Shown here piece by piece: positions 1-7,853 of a stretch of DNA of 64,000 bases. This DNA comes from JAEXOD01 sp963663265 (GTDB lineage Bacteria > Bacteroidota > Ignavibacteria > Ignavibacteriales > Melioribacteraceae). Position 1 is the first letter of the stretch. Every line of letters starts with the position of its first letter. A model generated the notes under the pieces. The model was not told where the DNA came from, made no database searches, and saw only the letters and a program-made list of their open reading frames with translations. The stretch covers positions 2,108,001 to 2,172,000 of the forward strand of contig CAXXXM010000002.1 in assembly GCA_963663265.2 (NCBI GenBank), given 5' to 3'. A program made the translations under genes and the position numbers.

Positions 1-1114
1 AAAATGCAGTTTGCAAGTCGGCAATTTTATTTAAATCTTTATGGCTATAAATACTATCTCTTATAGCTTTAGATTCAGTACTATAATTATAAGCTAATTT
101 AAAATCGTTGTCATTAACAGCAATTCGAGTTAAATAATTGTACGCTGTCATCAATTGATCTAAATGTCCGGTAGCTTGAGCTTCATCGCGTGCTTTAAAT
201 AAAAATTCTTTGGCTTTTGGAAACTGCTTTAATAAAATATAAATATTGCCAAGCTTATTATAAGAAATAATTTCACCGTATTTATTGCCTATATGCAGGT
301 CTATTTCCAAAGATTTATAACTGGCTTTAAGAGCATTGTTAAAATCCCCAAGAGCTAAGTGGATATCACTAATGCCCGATTGTATATAACTTCGCCCTTT
401 AACATAGTCGCTTTTTTCGCAGTATTTTTCTGCTTCTTCAAAAGTGTTCAGGGCGTTTTTAAGTTCAAGATTTTTATACTGAACCGTAGCGATGTTAATT
501 AAAGATTTAGCATAACCTCTGTTATCTTTGTTCTCTTTTCTCAGTTTGGCAGAGCGGGTAAAATAATTAAGAGCTTTTTGGTTATCTTTTTGAGCAACAT
601 AAACCTCACCAATATCATTTAAGCAGTAAGCCATTCCGGTTTTGTCACCAATAGATTCAAAAATTTTATATGATTCAAAGAATTTTTCTAATCCGGCAGA
701 ATATAACGCACTCTTTATATAATAATCGCCAAGATTATCCAAAGAATAAGCAATCTCGACAGAATCCTTCATATATTCGGCAAATTCCATTGCTTTTTGA
801 TAGTAATAATAGGCGGAATCTAAGTTCCCCAGATTCCCATAGACTACACCTAAATAATTCCATACATGCGATTTAAGTTTGTCTATGTTGGATTTTTCTA
901 TTAAATTAAGTGCTTTAGTGCCATAGCTAATAGAAAGACGAGGATTTTTACTTCTATTTTCCCAACAAAGATTAACAAGAGTATCAATTTGAACTTGTGT
1001 TGTACAAGTACTGATTTTTTTTAATGTATTATTGAGTTCGGTTTGAGCGAAAAGCGAGGTTAGTATTGTTGAATTTATAACAAACAATAAAACCAAAAAA
1101 AATAAATTTTTCAT
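1..1114 (-). CDS. Secreted/periplasmic TPR-repeat protein (3' end outside window)
   Basis: An open frame runs from an ATG at 1114 to the window edge without a stop, giving about 371 residues. The N-terminus (MKNLFFLVLLFVINSTILTSLFAQ) is a clear signal peptide. The rest is a chain of tetratricopeptide-like helical pairs with recurring NYLGVVYGNLGNLDSAYYYY, LDNLGDYY, LNDIGEVYVAQKDNQKALNYF and YNKLGNIYILLKQFPKAKEFL-like units from about residue 75 onward. In Bacteroidota such N-terminal TPR sensors are often followed by a transmembrane helix and a histidine kinase, adenylate cyclase or LuxR-type output domain, but that part lies outside the window, so the output is unknown. The gene starts 33 bases after the stop of the histidine kinase upstream and is probably co-transcribed with it. 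Family assignment is firm; role is inferred. Confidence 0.85.
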   Translation of the reverse strand, partial: MKNLFFLVLLFVINSTILTSLFAQTELNNTLKKISTCTTQVQIDTLVNLCWENRSKNPRLSISYGTKALNLIEKSNIDKLKSHVWNYLGVVYGNLGNLDSAYYYYQKAMEFAEYMKDSVEIAYSLDNLGDYYIKSALYSAGLEKFFESYKIFESIGDKTGMAYCLNDIGEVYVAQKDNQKALNYFTRSAKLRKENKDNRGYAKSLINIATVQYKNLELKNALNTFEEAEKYCEKSDYVKGRSYIQSGISDIHLALGDFNNALKASYKSLEIDLHIGNKYGEIISYNKLGNIYILLKQFPKAKEFLFKARDEAQATGHLDQLMTAYNYLTRIAVNDNDFKLAYNYSTESKAIRDSIYSHKDLNKIADLQTAF

Positions 1115-1147
1115 TTCTTTCTCATAACAATAAGTTCCTGTAAAAAA

Positions 1148-3097
1148 TTATTTAGGGATAGTAAAACTTATCATAGTCCCCTTTTCTAAAGTACTTTCGG
1201 CATAAATTTTCCCATTATGCTTTAGAACAATTTCTTTTGATAGATTAAATCCTAAGCCGGTTCCAACTTCACTTGCTGTTCCGGCAGTAGAAAAATTAGA
1301 ATTGTCAAATAACTTTTTAATGTTTTCGGGGCTCATTCCAACACCATTATCTGAAACCGAAATTTCATAATTATTGTCAATTAATTTTGCAGAAACCTTA
1401 ATAAAACCATTGATGTTGGAGAACTTTAGGCTATTTGAAATTAAATTTCTAAGAACAACCTTAAACAAAATTTCATCGACCTCAAGGTTTATTCCTTTGT
1501 TTATTTCATTAATTAGGTTTAAGTTTTTGATTTTTGCAATTACTTCAACTTGTTCAAAAACAGTATTGACAGTATGATGTAAATTAATAAAAGATTTCGA
1601 TAAGTTGAAGTTTTTCTTTGTTACTTTTGCCCAGTTTAGTAAGTCATCCAATAATTCATACTGCTTTTCTAAGGCTTTATATAGTTCCGAGGAGTATTCT
1701 TTTATTTCCTCTTTAGCTAAGTCGTCAGAATTTTTTGCCAAAATTTCAGAAAGTCCTAAGAATCCTTGAAATGGAGAGCGTAGGTCATGAGCAATTATTG
1801 CAAAAAATTTATCTTTTGTTTCATTTAGTTCTTTAAGATAGTTTTCTGATTCTATTAATCTATCTTCGGCAATTTTTTTTGTTGTATTATCATGTGCCAC
1901 ATATAAAACCGAATTGTCGTTTAAATATGTTAAGCGAGCAATAAACCAGAATGCCTGCCCATTAATTTCTAATGGATAATCAATAATTACTGTCTTTTTT
2001 GTTGAAAAACATTCATTGATAGCATTAAAAAAGAAGTCAGCTGTCTTTTTATCAAAAACTTCATATAAAGTTTTATTTACTAATTTTTCAGGAGGCAGAA
2101 TTAATAAGCCGTCGTTTGTAGGAGCAATTTTAACATAAGTGCCTATTTTATCAAACTCAATAATAATATCCTTCATAGAACCGAATAAGGCTTTCAATTC
2201 CACTTGACTTCTTCTAATTTTGATAAAAGCAGAAGTTAACAATCCAATGAGAATACTAATAATAAAGGCACTAATATATAACAGCCTTGTTATTAATCCA
2301 TTTTGGTCAGTATTAGATTCCCAGCCTATTATAGGAGAACCTGCTAAAACCCAATATCCTGTTGGAAGTAATACTTTAACAGTAACCGGTTTTTGCTTGA
2401 ATATTAAAGAATCCCCCCAAAAACATGCTCCGTTATTACCTGTACCGTCAACACCTTTAAGAGCAAATTTATAGAATTCATCCTGAGTTTGAAGTTTGAT
2501 TTCGTTAAACAGTTTGTCCTGAAGTATTACAATATCTGTAACACCCCAAAAATTGTTTTTGTTTTCTTTTATTATGGTAAAAATGGGAGTGTAACTAATA
2601 AAAGCGATTCCTCCTTCAACTAACTCAACCGGTCCCGCAATAAACGTGTTTTGGGTAGCAATGGTTTTTTCAACAATTCGTTTCCTTCCGGGATGTTCTA
2701 ATAAGTTTACACCAATAGCAGCTTCATGTCCTTCCAGTGGATATAAAGCCCCGATAATACAATCCTTAGATAAAGCCATTGTACTTATAACAGTATCGTT
2801 TTTAATCAATTCATCGGTTAGCTGGTAGAATTTATCATTTGTTATTCCATTATTTATTGCACAATAAGCTGCAACTCCTTTTGTGTAATAAACTCTGGAA
2901 TACAATGCTTTTTCTAATTGCGACTTTTTAGAAATTAACAAGTCATATAAATTGGAACGAATTTCCTTTTCGGTTTTTTCGTGGTTAAACTGAGTATAAC
3001 CTAATATAATTATTGTAAATACTACAAATGAAATTACTGTTAAGAAGAGGGGGATTAAATTAAAATGTTTTTGTTTCGAAATCATAATGTCACGCAT
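1148..3097 (-). CDS. CHASE-PAS sensor histidine kinase
   Basis: A 649-residue membrane sensor kinase. A first membrane helix (about 15-35) is followed by an extracytoplasmic CHASE-like domain (about 70-200, with GHEAAIGVNLLEHPGRK and the GPVELVEGGIAFISYTPIF stretch), a second helix (about 270-292), a PAS-like domain (about 300-410), a HisKA dimerisation domain with the phospho-acceptor in FFAIIAHDLRSP (His about 437), and a HATPase domain with N-box LRNLISNSLKFS, G1 SDNGVGMS and G2 GTGLGFNLSKEI. It should sense a small extracellular ligand and autophosphorylate. No response regulator lies beside it in the window. Met5 (ATG at 3085) is an alternative start. It sits between a DUF5808-type membrane protein and a TPR protein on the same strand. 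Confidence 0.9.
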   Translation of the reverse strand: MRDIMISKQKHFNLIPLFLTVISFVVFTIIILGYTQFNHEKTEKEIRSNLYDLLISKKSQLEKALYSRVYYTKGVAAYCAINNGITNDKFYQLTDELIKNDTVISTMALSKDCIIGALYPLEGHEAAIGVNLLEHPGRKRIVEKTIATQNTFIAGPVELVEGGIAFISYTPIFTIIKENKNNFWGVTDIVILQDKLFNEIKLQTQDEFYKFALKGVDGTGNNGACFWGDSLIFKQKPVTVKVLLPTGYWVLAGSPIIGWESNTDQNGLITRLLYISAFIISILIGLLTSAFIKIRRSQVELKALFGSMKDIIIEFDKIGTYVKIAPTNDGLLILPPEKLVNKTLYEVFDKKTADFFFNAINECFSTKKTVIIDYPLEINGQAFWFIARLTYLNDNSVLYVAHDNTTKKIAEDRLIESENYLKELNETKDKFFAIIAHDLRSPFQGFLGLSEILAKNSDDLAKEEIKEYSSELYKALEKQYELLDDLLNWAKVTKKNFNLSKSFINLHHTVNTVFEQVEVIAKIKNLNLINEINKGINLEVDEILFKVVLRNLISNSLKFSNINGFIKVSAKLIDNNYEISVSDNGVGMSPENIKKLFDNSNFSTAGTASEVGTGLGFNLSKEIVLKHNGKIYAESTLEKGTMISFTIPK

Positions 3098-3133
3098 ATC
3101 AAAGTATTAAAAATGTAAAAAGCTTTTATTTTG

Positions 3134-3808
3134 TTAAAATTTTCCGGATAATAAAAGAATGATAAAAATAAGTCCTAAAACAGTAACAGGAATAGATAAA
3201 ATAACTATCAAAATTATTTTACCTTGTTTGGTGGCAAAATTAATTGTAGTTCCAACACCGAACTGTTTTTCAACAACTGCTCTTTTATCATTTGGGTTAT
3301 AATAAAAAATACCATTTAAGATTGTTTGTTTATTTGTTACAGTTAAATAGCCATTGGCTTTAATTATGTTTTTTATTGAATAAAATAACAAAGTAAAAAA
3401 AACTAATAGTAAAGGCAAAATAATCAAAGGTCTAAATAAGACAAAAGGTAAAAAATAAAGATGGTTTATTATAAATAAAAGCATGGGGATAAAAATTATA
3501 ATTGCTTTGCCTATTCCTATAATATTTACAGCTCTTTTTATAAATAATAAAACTTGAGATTCTTCTAATTCAGTTTTTTTGCCAAATAGACTTGTTAAGT
3601 CTGTTTTTTTTAAGATATGTTTTGAAGAGTAACCAATAATGAAAACAGTGGTAGTAATAAAATATAAGAACAACATGACTAAAAAAGCAGGTAAGGTGTT
3701 TACGAGTTGCTCTTTTGTACTATTAATAACAAATCCTAATTGAACAAAAAGTATAACAACGGAAAACAATTCAATTCTGTAATTTATAGGTTTGTAATTT
3801 TTTAACAT
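3134..3808 (-). CDS. DUF5808-type integral membrane protein
   Basis: A 224-residue protein with about five hydrophobic segments (near residues 12-30, 40-60, 95-115, 120-145 and 198-220). Between the last two lies NGIFYYNPNDKRAVVEKQFGVGTT, followed by INFATKQGK. This matches the (F)YYNPxDxR-x-V-x-KxFGxGxTxNFA pattern of the DUF5808 domain, which is often attached to DUF1648-type membrane proteins linked to stress or bacteriocin tolerance in Firmicutes. The match is from memory and the biochemical function is unknown. It lies 36 bases upstream of the histidine kinase start and 48 bases downstream of a lipoprotein gene, so it is probably part of the same minus-strand transcript. Confidence 0.75.
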   Translation of the reverse strand: MLKNYKPINYRIELFSVVILFVQLGFVINSTKEQLVNTLPAFLVMLFLYFITTTVFIIGYSSKHILKKTDLTSLFGKKTELEESQVLLFIKRAVNIIGIGKAIIIFIPMLLFIINHLYFLPFVLFRPLIILPLLLVFFTLLFYSIKNIIKANGYLTVTNKQTILNGIFYYNPNDKRAVVEKQFGVGTTINFATKQGKIILIVILSIPVTVLGLIFIILLLSGKF

Positions 3809-3856
3809 TAAGTCTCCACAAGGTAGATGTAAATCAATAATTGAATGCCTTGTAAT

Positions 3857-4648
3857 TTAAATAGGTGTCCCGCTTTCTCCAATAAAATGAACTACCCCAC
3901 TATAATAAATCCTGAATTTCCAAAAGTGCCTGCCAATACAACCAGATGGGCAATCGCCAAACCCATAAGAATAATTAAGCTCAACATAATTATCAAATAT
4001 TTCAGCTGTTATATTGTTGCCATCACCCATTGTGCTTTCTGGATATGCTTCACTTATTCCATCAATTTCATTTAATAAAGTGCAAAACGCCAATAAGTTT
4101 ATAGATTCTTGGCAATTAAGGAAAAAATAAACAGCAGTAGGTAGTATTATGTTTGAATTAATTGCTAATTTATAGTTCTCCACTAATGTGTCAATTCTGT
4201 TAAAACCGGTATAAAGATTTCCTGATAGCCATTTTTTTACCCAAAATTTTGTAGTATCAACCTTGATATAAAAATTGTTTGTTGCAGGTTGAGGAAATAC
4301 CCCAATATTATATTTTCCAATAACAATATTTTGTTCAGGGATATCATTAGCATTATAAACTTGAATAAGAGCATCAGTAAAAAGTTGAATAACTGAATTA
4401 GGAAGTTTTATTAAGCTGGAGCTAAACTTGGGATCAGCTTGAATAAGCCTTGCTGTTAATATTTCTGCCTGCTTTTTGTATTGCTCAAAAACGCTATCAG
4501 GTACATTATCTTTATTCACATTAGAAATTTGTTTATTTAAATAATCATTACCGTCTAAACTTTTATTTTCATATGCTGTGTTATCACAACCGGTTAAATA
4601 AAAGATTAATAGAGGAATAAAAAATAAACAAAGTTTCTTTAGGTTCAT
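3857..4648 (-). CDS. Putative lipoprotein, function unknown
   Basis: I place the start at the ATG at 4648 because it opens directly on a lipoprotein signal peptide, MNLKKLCLFFIPLLIFYLTGC, with lipobox LTGC and the lipidated Cys at residue 19. The frame stays open 18 codons further upstream, but that would overlap the preceding gene. With this start the preceding stop codon and this ATG read TAACATG, so translation is probably coupled. The mature 245 residues are mostly charged/helical at first. They end in a Cys-containing beta-like segment, NYSYGFGDCPSGCIGRHFWKF, followed by a VxFIGESGxP ending. This tail recurs in Bacteroidota lipoproteins of unknown role as far as I recall. No catalytic motif is seen. 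Confidence 0.8.
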   Translation of the reverse strand: MNLKKLCLFFIPLLIFYLTGCDNTAYENKSLDGNDYLNKQISNVNKDNVPDSVFEQYKKQAEILTARLIQADPKFSSSLIKLPNSVIQLFTDALIQVYNANDIPEQNIVIGKYNIGVFPQPATNNFYIKVDTTKFWVKKWLSGNLYTGFNRIDTLVENYKLAINSNIILPTAVYFFLNCQESINLLAFCTLLNEIDGISEAYPESTMGDGNNITAEIFDNYVELNYSYGFGDCPSGCIGRHFWKFRIYYSGVVHFIGESGTPI

Positions 4649-4649
4649 G

Positions 4650-4838
4650 TTATTTTGCTTTTTGCTGAGGAGGATTATCCTCAATAAACTTTTTAATTTC
4701 ATCTAAATAAGCTAAAATTGCTTTTGCTTTACTAACACCAAATGAAAATTTATAATTTGGGTTATTCCCTGTAAAAATTGTTAATATCGGGCTTCCTTTG
4801 TATTCGCCAATTTCTGCTGGTAATTTTTCTTCTTCCAT
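4650..4838 (-). CDS. Small conserved-looking protein (62 aa)
   Basis: A 62-residue soluble protein beginning MEEEKLPAEIGEYKGSPILT, with GCGGAG 7 bases upstream of the ATG as a ribosome-binding site. The pattern EIGEYKGxPILTI...FSFGVSKAKAIL...IKKFIEDN, two or three strands and a helix, resembles a widespread family of short uncharacterised bacterial proteins. No function can be assigned. It is sandwiched between two lipoprotein genes on the same strand; its stop codon is one base away from the ATG of the downstream lipoprotein, which supports it as a real gene in an operon. Confidence 0.75.
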   Translation of the reverse strand: MEEEKLPAEIGEYKGSPILTIFTGNNPNYKFSFGVSKAKAILAYLDEIKKFIEDNPPQQKAK

Positions 4839-4899
4839 TTTTTTCTCCGCTTATTAGTTTAAAAATATTTATAAAATAATATACAAAATTATTCCTAAT

Positions 4900-5943
4900 T
4901 TATAATTTGAAATTATCAAATAAGTAGTTGTGTCTTAGCAATTCTTCATAGTTTTTAGTAACAAATTCTCGTATTGTTTCAATTGGAATTACTCTTGTAA
5001 CTCCATATTTTATATTTACACGTTGTTCAATATACAGTTCACCTCCGTAAGGAATCAGAGGGTTATATTCTTGTTCTTCTGTAAGCATTTCGGGCTTTAT
5101 AACATATTCATATTCAGCTGGAACTGAACGAATTAAACCTACAAATTCAAAATTTGGAACACCATCTCGTATAGCTAAAACGATGCCACCGCTAAAACCA
5201 CGATTAAAAACAGCATCAATTAAGAAAGAGCCATTGCCGTCTCTATTTGGGCTAGAAACAATTCCTTTTGTAATCATTTTATAATTCATTGGAAAACCCA
5301 TTGAATAAACAAAAGAACCCCATTCCAAATCTTTTGCTACACCTAAAGGGTACTTAAAAACGGGGAATGAATTGATTTTGTAATCGTAAAATCGTTTACC
5401 AATTATCGCTAAATCATTGAAAGTGTCAACCACAATTAAATCAACATCGCCACCTTCAGGGAAATCGCTTATGTAATTTGTCTGTTTTGTTTTGACTGAA
5501 ATGCTTTCAACAAATTGAGTTGATTCACCGGTTTCTTTTATTTTGTAAGTGTAAAAAGTATCAGGGAAGTTTACAATATGTGCACAAGTTAATAGAGCAA
5601 CATTACCATCTATTGCATATAAAATTGTAGCAGTTCCGGAAGCTGTTTTGTGAAAAGTACCTTTGCGATACGTTTTTTCTTCAAAGTTGTTCTTATTGAT
5701 ATCTGATTTGTGCAAATTTTCGGTTTCGTTTACAACAAAGTTTTTGTAATAAGCTATTACATTCAACAGTTTAACCGAATTGCTGATATCTTCTAATTGT
5801 GAAGAGCAATTTTTATAGGGAAATTCACTATCATATTTGCCGTCAGAAAGGGTTGGATATACAGTCTCTTTTATAAAAGAACTACAACTAAAGAACAAAG
5901 TTATTAATGGAACAAATACAATAAATAAAAATAACCTTTTCAT
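4900..5943 (-). CDS. Trypsin-like serine protease lipoprotein
   Basis: A 347-residue lipoprotein: signal MKRLFLFIVFVPLITLFFSC with the lipidated Cys at residue 20. The mature part has a chymotrypsin/trypsin-like fold signature. The catalytic His is in LLTCAHIV, the Asp in VVDTFNDLAIIG, and the Ser in FNRGFSGGIV (GxSGG). The spacing and order (H, D, S) fit the S1/HtrA-like superfamily, though no PDZ domain follows. It should act on the periplasmic side of the inner or outer membrane. It is the first gene of a minus-strand run that continues into a small protein, a second lipoprotein, a membrane protein and a sensor kinase. A regulatory or surveillance role for the run is speculation. Confidence 0.85.
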   Translation of the reverse strand: MKRLFLFIVFVPLITLFFSCSSFIKETVYPTLSDGKYDSEFPYKNCSSQLEDISNSVKLLNVIAYYKNFVVNETENLHKSDINKNNFEEKTYRKGTFHKTASGTATILYAIDGNVALLTCAHIVNFPDTFYTYKIKETGESTQFVESISVKTKQTNYISDFPEGGDVDLIVVDTFNDLAIIGKRFYDYKINSFPVFKYPLGVAKDLEWGSFVYSMGFPMNYKMITKGIVSSPNRDGNGSFLIDAVFNRGFSGGIVLAIRDGVPNFEFVGLIRSVPAEYEYVIKPEMLTEEQEYNPLIPYGGELYIEQRVNIKYGVTRVIPIETIREFVTKNYEELLRHNYLFDNFKL

Positions 5944-6094
5944 CTTATACTCTCCGGTTAGAAGAATTGTTAGGTTTAGTATATAATATATATATAAATA
6001 TATAAAAATATAATAATAAAAGTAATCTAAAAAAATATTACTAATGGATTTAAATGATTTTTTTATTAATTTTATAAAAAATAATAGGTGAGTT

Positions 6095-6943
6095 ATGAAG
6101 CAAGAATATATTGTCCGTAAAATGTTAAAAGAAGAAGCACCTATGGCAATTGAATGGGCTGCAAATGAAGGATGGAATCCGGGTTTGCATGATTTGGATT
6201 GTTTTTGGGAAACGGATCCTGAAGGTTGGTGGATTGGTACATTAAATAATGAACCGATTTGTTTAAAATCAGCTATTAAATATGGTGCTTCCTTTGGGTT
6301 TATGGGTTTTTATATGGTTAAGCCTGAATATAGAGGGCATGGTTATGGATTGAAACTATGGAAAATAGCCAACGAATCCTTAAATGGACGAATAAATGGA
6401 ATGGATGGAGTTGTTGAACAGCAAGAAAATTATAAAAAATCGGGTTATGTTTACAAACACAGAAATGTAAGATATGAGGGGGTTGGAAAACATTTGGAAG
6501 AAATAAAAACTAATTTAGTTCCTATCAAAGATGTACATTTTGAAAAACTTGAAGAGTATGATAGAATTTGTTTCCCTGAAAAAAGAACTACATTTCTAAA
6601 AAATTGGTTCGCTTTGCCGGATTCTCATTCTTTGGCAGCAGTAGAGAATGGGGAAATAAAGGGTTTTTCTGTTATAAGAAAATGTAGAGTGGGTTATAAA
6701 ATTGGACCATTATTTGCGGATAATTATAAAGTTGCCGAAGATTTATTTAATGGTCTTATTAACAAAATAGAAGATGATGAACCGTACTATTTAGACATAC
6801 CGGAACCAAACTTAGAAGCACTTAGGTTGGTAAATAAGTACAAAATGAAATATGTATTTGAAACTGCAAGGATGTACGCTGGGGGAGAACCTAACATTGA
6901 TTTAACAAAAATATTCGGAATTACAACCTTTGAGCTTGGATAA
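6095..6943 (+). CDS. GNAT-family N-acetyltransferase (two-domain type)
   Basis: A 282-residue protein with an N-terminal GNAT fold (about 1-130). It includes GFYMVKPEYRGHGYGLKLW, matching the acetyl-CoA-binding V-x-P-x-x-R-G-x-G-x-G motif. A second half (about 140-275) ends in YYLDIPEPNLEALRLVNKY and MYAGGEP, the pattern of the C-terminal domain in YitH/Acetyltransf_18-type proteins. The substrate cannot be told from sequence. The start ATG is preceded by AGGTGAGTT. The 3' end overlaps the next gene, an arylamine N-acetyltransferase, by 14 bases in another frame, so the two are surely one transcript. It is divergent from the lipoprotein protease at 5943. Confidence 0.88.
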   Translation: MKQEYIVRKMLKEEAPMAIEWAANEGWNPGLHDLDCFWETDPEGWWIGTLNNEPICLKSAIKYGASFGFMGFYMVKPEYRGHGYGLKLWKIANESLNGRINGMDGVVEQQENYKKSGYVYKHRNVRYEGVGKHLEEIKTNLVPIKDVHFEKLEEYDRICFPEKRTTFLKNWFALPDSHSLAAVENGEIKGFSVIRKCRVGYKIGPLFADNYKVAEDLFNGLINKIEDDEPYYLDIPEPNLEALRLVNKYKMKYVFETARMYAGGEPNIDLTKIFGITTFELG

Positions 6944-7730
6944 CGCAAAGATTGAAAAGTATTTGAATTTAATTGAAGTTGGAAAAAAAGAAAAACTAAA
7001 TTATTTATATTTAGCCCAACTACAATTAAAACATATTTTAAGTATTCCTTTTGAAAATTTGGATATAAGTGCCGGAATACCAATATCGTTAGATTTAAAT
7101 GATTTGTATGAAAAAATAGTATTATGCAGACGCGGGGGATTTTGTTACGAACTTAATTATTTGTTTTATGAGTTACTGAAAGAATTGGGTTTTGATGTTT
7201 CGTTAATTTCTGCGAGGTTTTTTAATCCGGTCGAAAAAACATTTGCACCTGAGTTTGACCATTTGACTCTTTTAGTAAAATTGGATAAAGAGTATTTGGT
7301 TGATGTAGGGTTTGGCGATTCTTTTAGAGTTCCGCTGCCTATTCCTGATGGACAAGTTAAAGATATCAGCGGAACTTATAGAGTATACAATAATATGGAG
7401 ACCGTAGGGGAATACTATTTGCAAAAACTTGATGAAAATGATGAATGGTTTACCCAATATAAATTTATATTAATTCCTCGTGATATTGAAGAATTTTATG
7501 ATATGTGCTATTATCATCAAACTTCACCAAAAACAATATTTACACAGCGAAAACTATGCTCAATTGCAACTGTAATGGGTAGAGTTACAATATCGGATGA
7601 AACGCTTATAATAACTCAAAATAGGCTAAAGGAAAAACAACTTATCAGATCTAAAGAAGAGTTTAATGAAAAATTAAAAATTCACTTTGGAATTGATTTT
7701 GAAGAGATAGAAAAAATTGTAAACAAATAA
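6930..7730 (+). CDS. nat: Arylamine N-acetyltransferase
   Basis: A 266-residue member of the NAT family, which moves acetyl groups from acetyl-CoA to arylamines or hydrazines through a Cys-His-Asp triad. The triad is visible: Cys72 in RRGGFCYELN, His111 in EFDHLTLLV and Asp125 in YLVDVGFGD. These are close to the canonical 69/107/122 spacing. The start is TTG at 6930, inside the end of the GNAT gene. No ATG occurs in frame before the catalytic Cys, so a non-ATG start is required; a second TTG at 6936 is possible. Downstream lies a hairpin (7795-7819) and then the convergent carB. Confidence 0.9.
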   Translation: MSLDNAKIEKYLNLIEVGKKEKLNYLYLAQLQLKHILSIPFENLDISAGIPISLDLNDLYEKIVLCRRGGFCYELNYLFYELLKELGFDVSLISARFFNPVEKTFAPEFDHLTLLVKLDKEYLVDVGFGDSFRVPLPIPDGQVKDISGTYRVYNNMETVGEYYLQKLDENDEWFTQYKFILIPRDIEEFYDMCYYHQTSPKTIFTQRKLCSIATVMGRVTISDETLIITQNRLKEKQLIRSKEEFNEKLKIHFGIDFEEIEKIVNK

Positions 7731-7794
7731 TTATTTATGGACAGACCCGCTCCGCAAGAGTAGGGGATGGTTCTCTTGGCAATATTCTACAAAT

Positions 7795-7819
7795 AGAGCC
7801 ATTCCGCTGGAATGGCTCT
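7795..7819. terminator. Hairpin between convergent nat and carB
   Basis: A perfect 11-bp inverted repeat, AGAGCCATTCC / GGAATGGCTCT, with a 3-base loop GCT lies between the two convergent genes. There is no long T run, so its use as a bidirectional terminator is probable rather than proven. Confidence 0.55.
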
Positions 7820-7825
7820 TATACT

Positions 7826-7853
7826 AATCACTAATCACCAATCACCAATCACT
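7826..7853. repeat. Four 7-bp tandem repeats (AATCACY)
   Basis: AATCACT, AATCACC, AATCACC and AATCACT lie head to tail. The last unit reaches the carB stop codon (CTA on the plus strand at 7852-7854). This looks like slippage-type low-complexity sequence rather than a functional array. Confidence 0.7.

Noticed and set aside
670..876. A 68-codon plus-strand frame at the left edge
   Set aside because: It is antisense to a continuous TPR protein with a signal peptide.
7826..7853. Possible CRISPR-like repeat
   Set aside because: Units are 7 bases, directly adjacent, without spacers and without cas genes.
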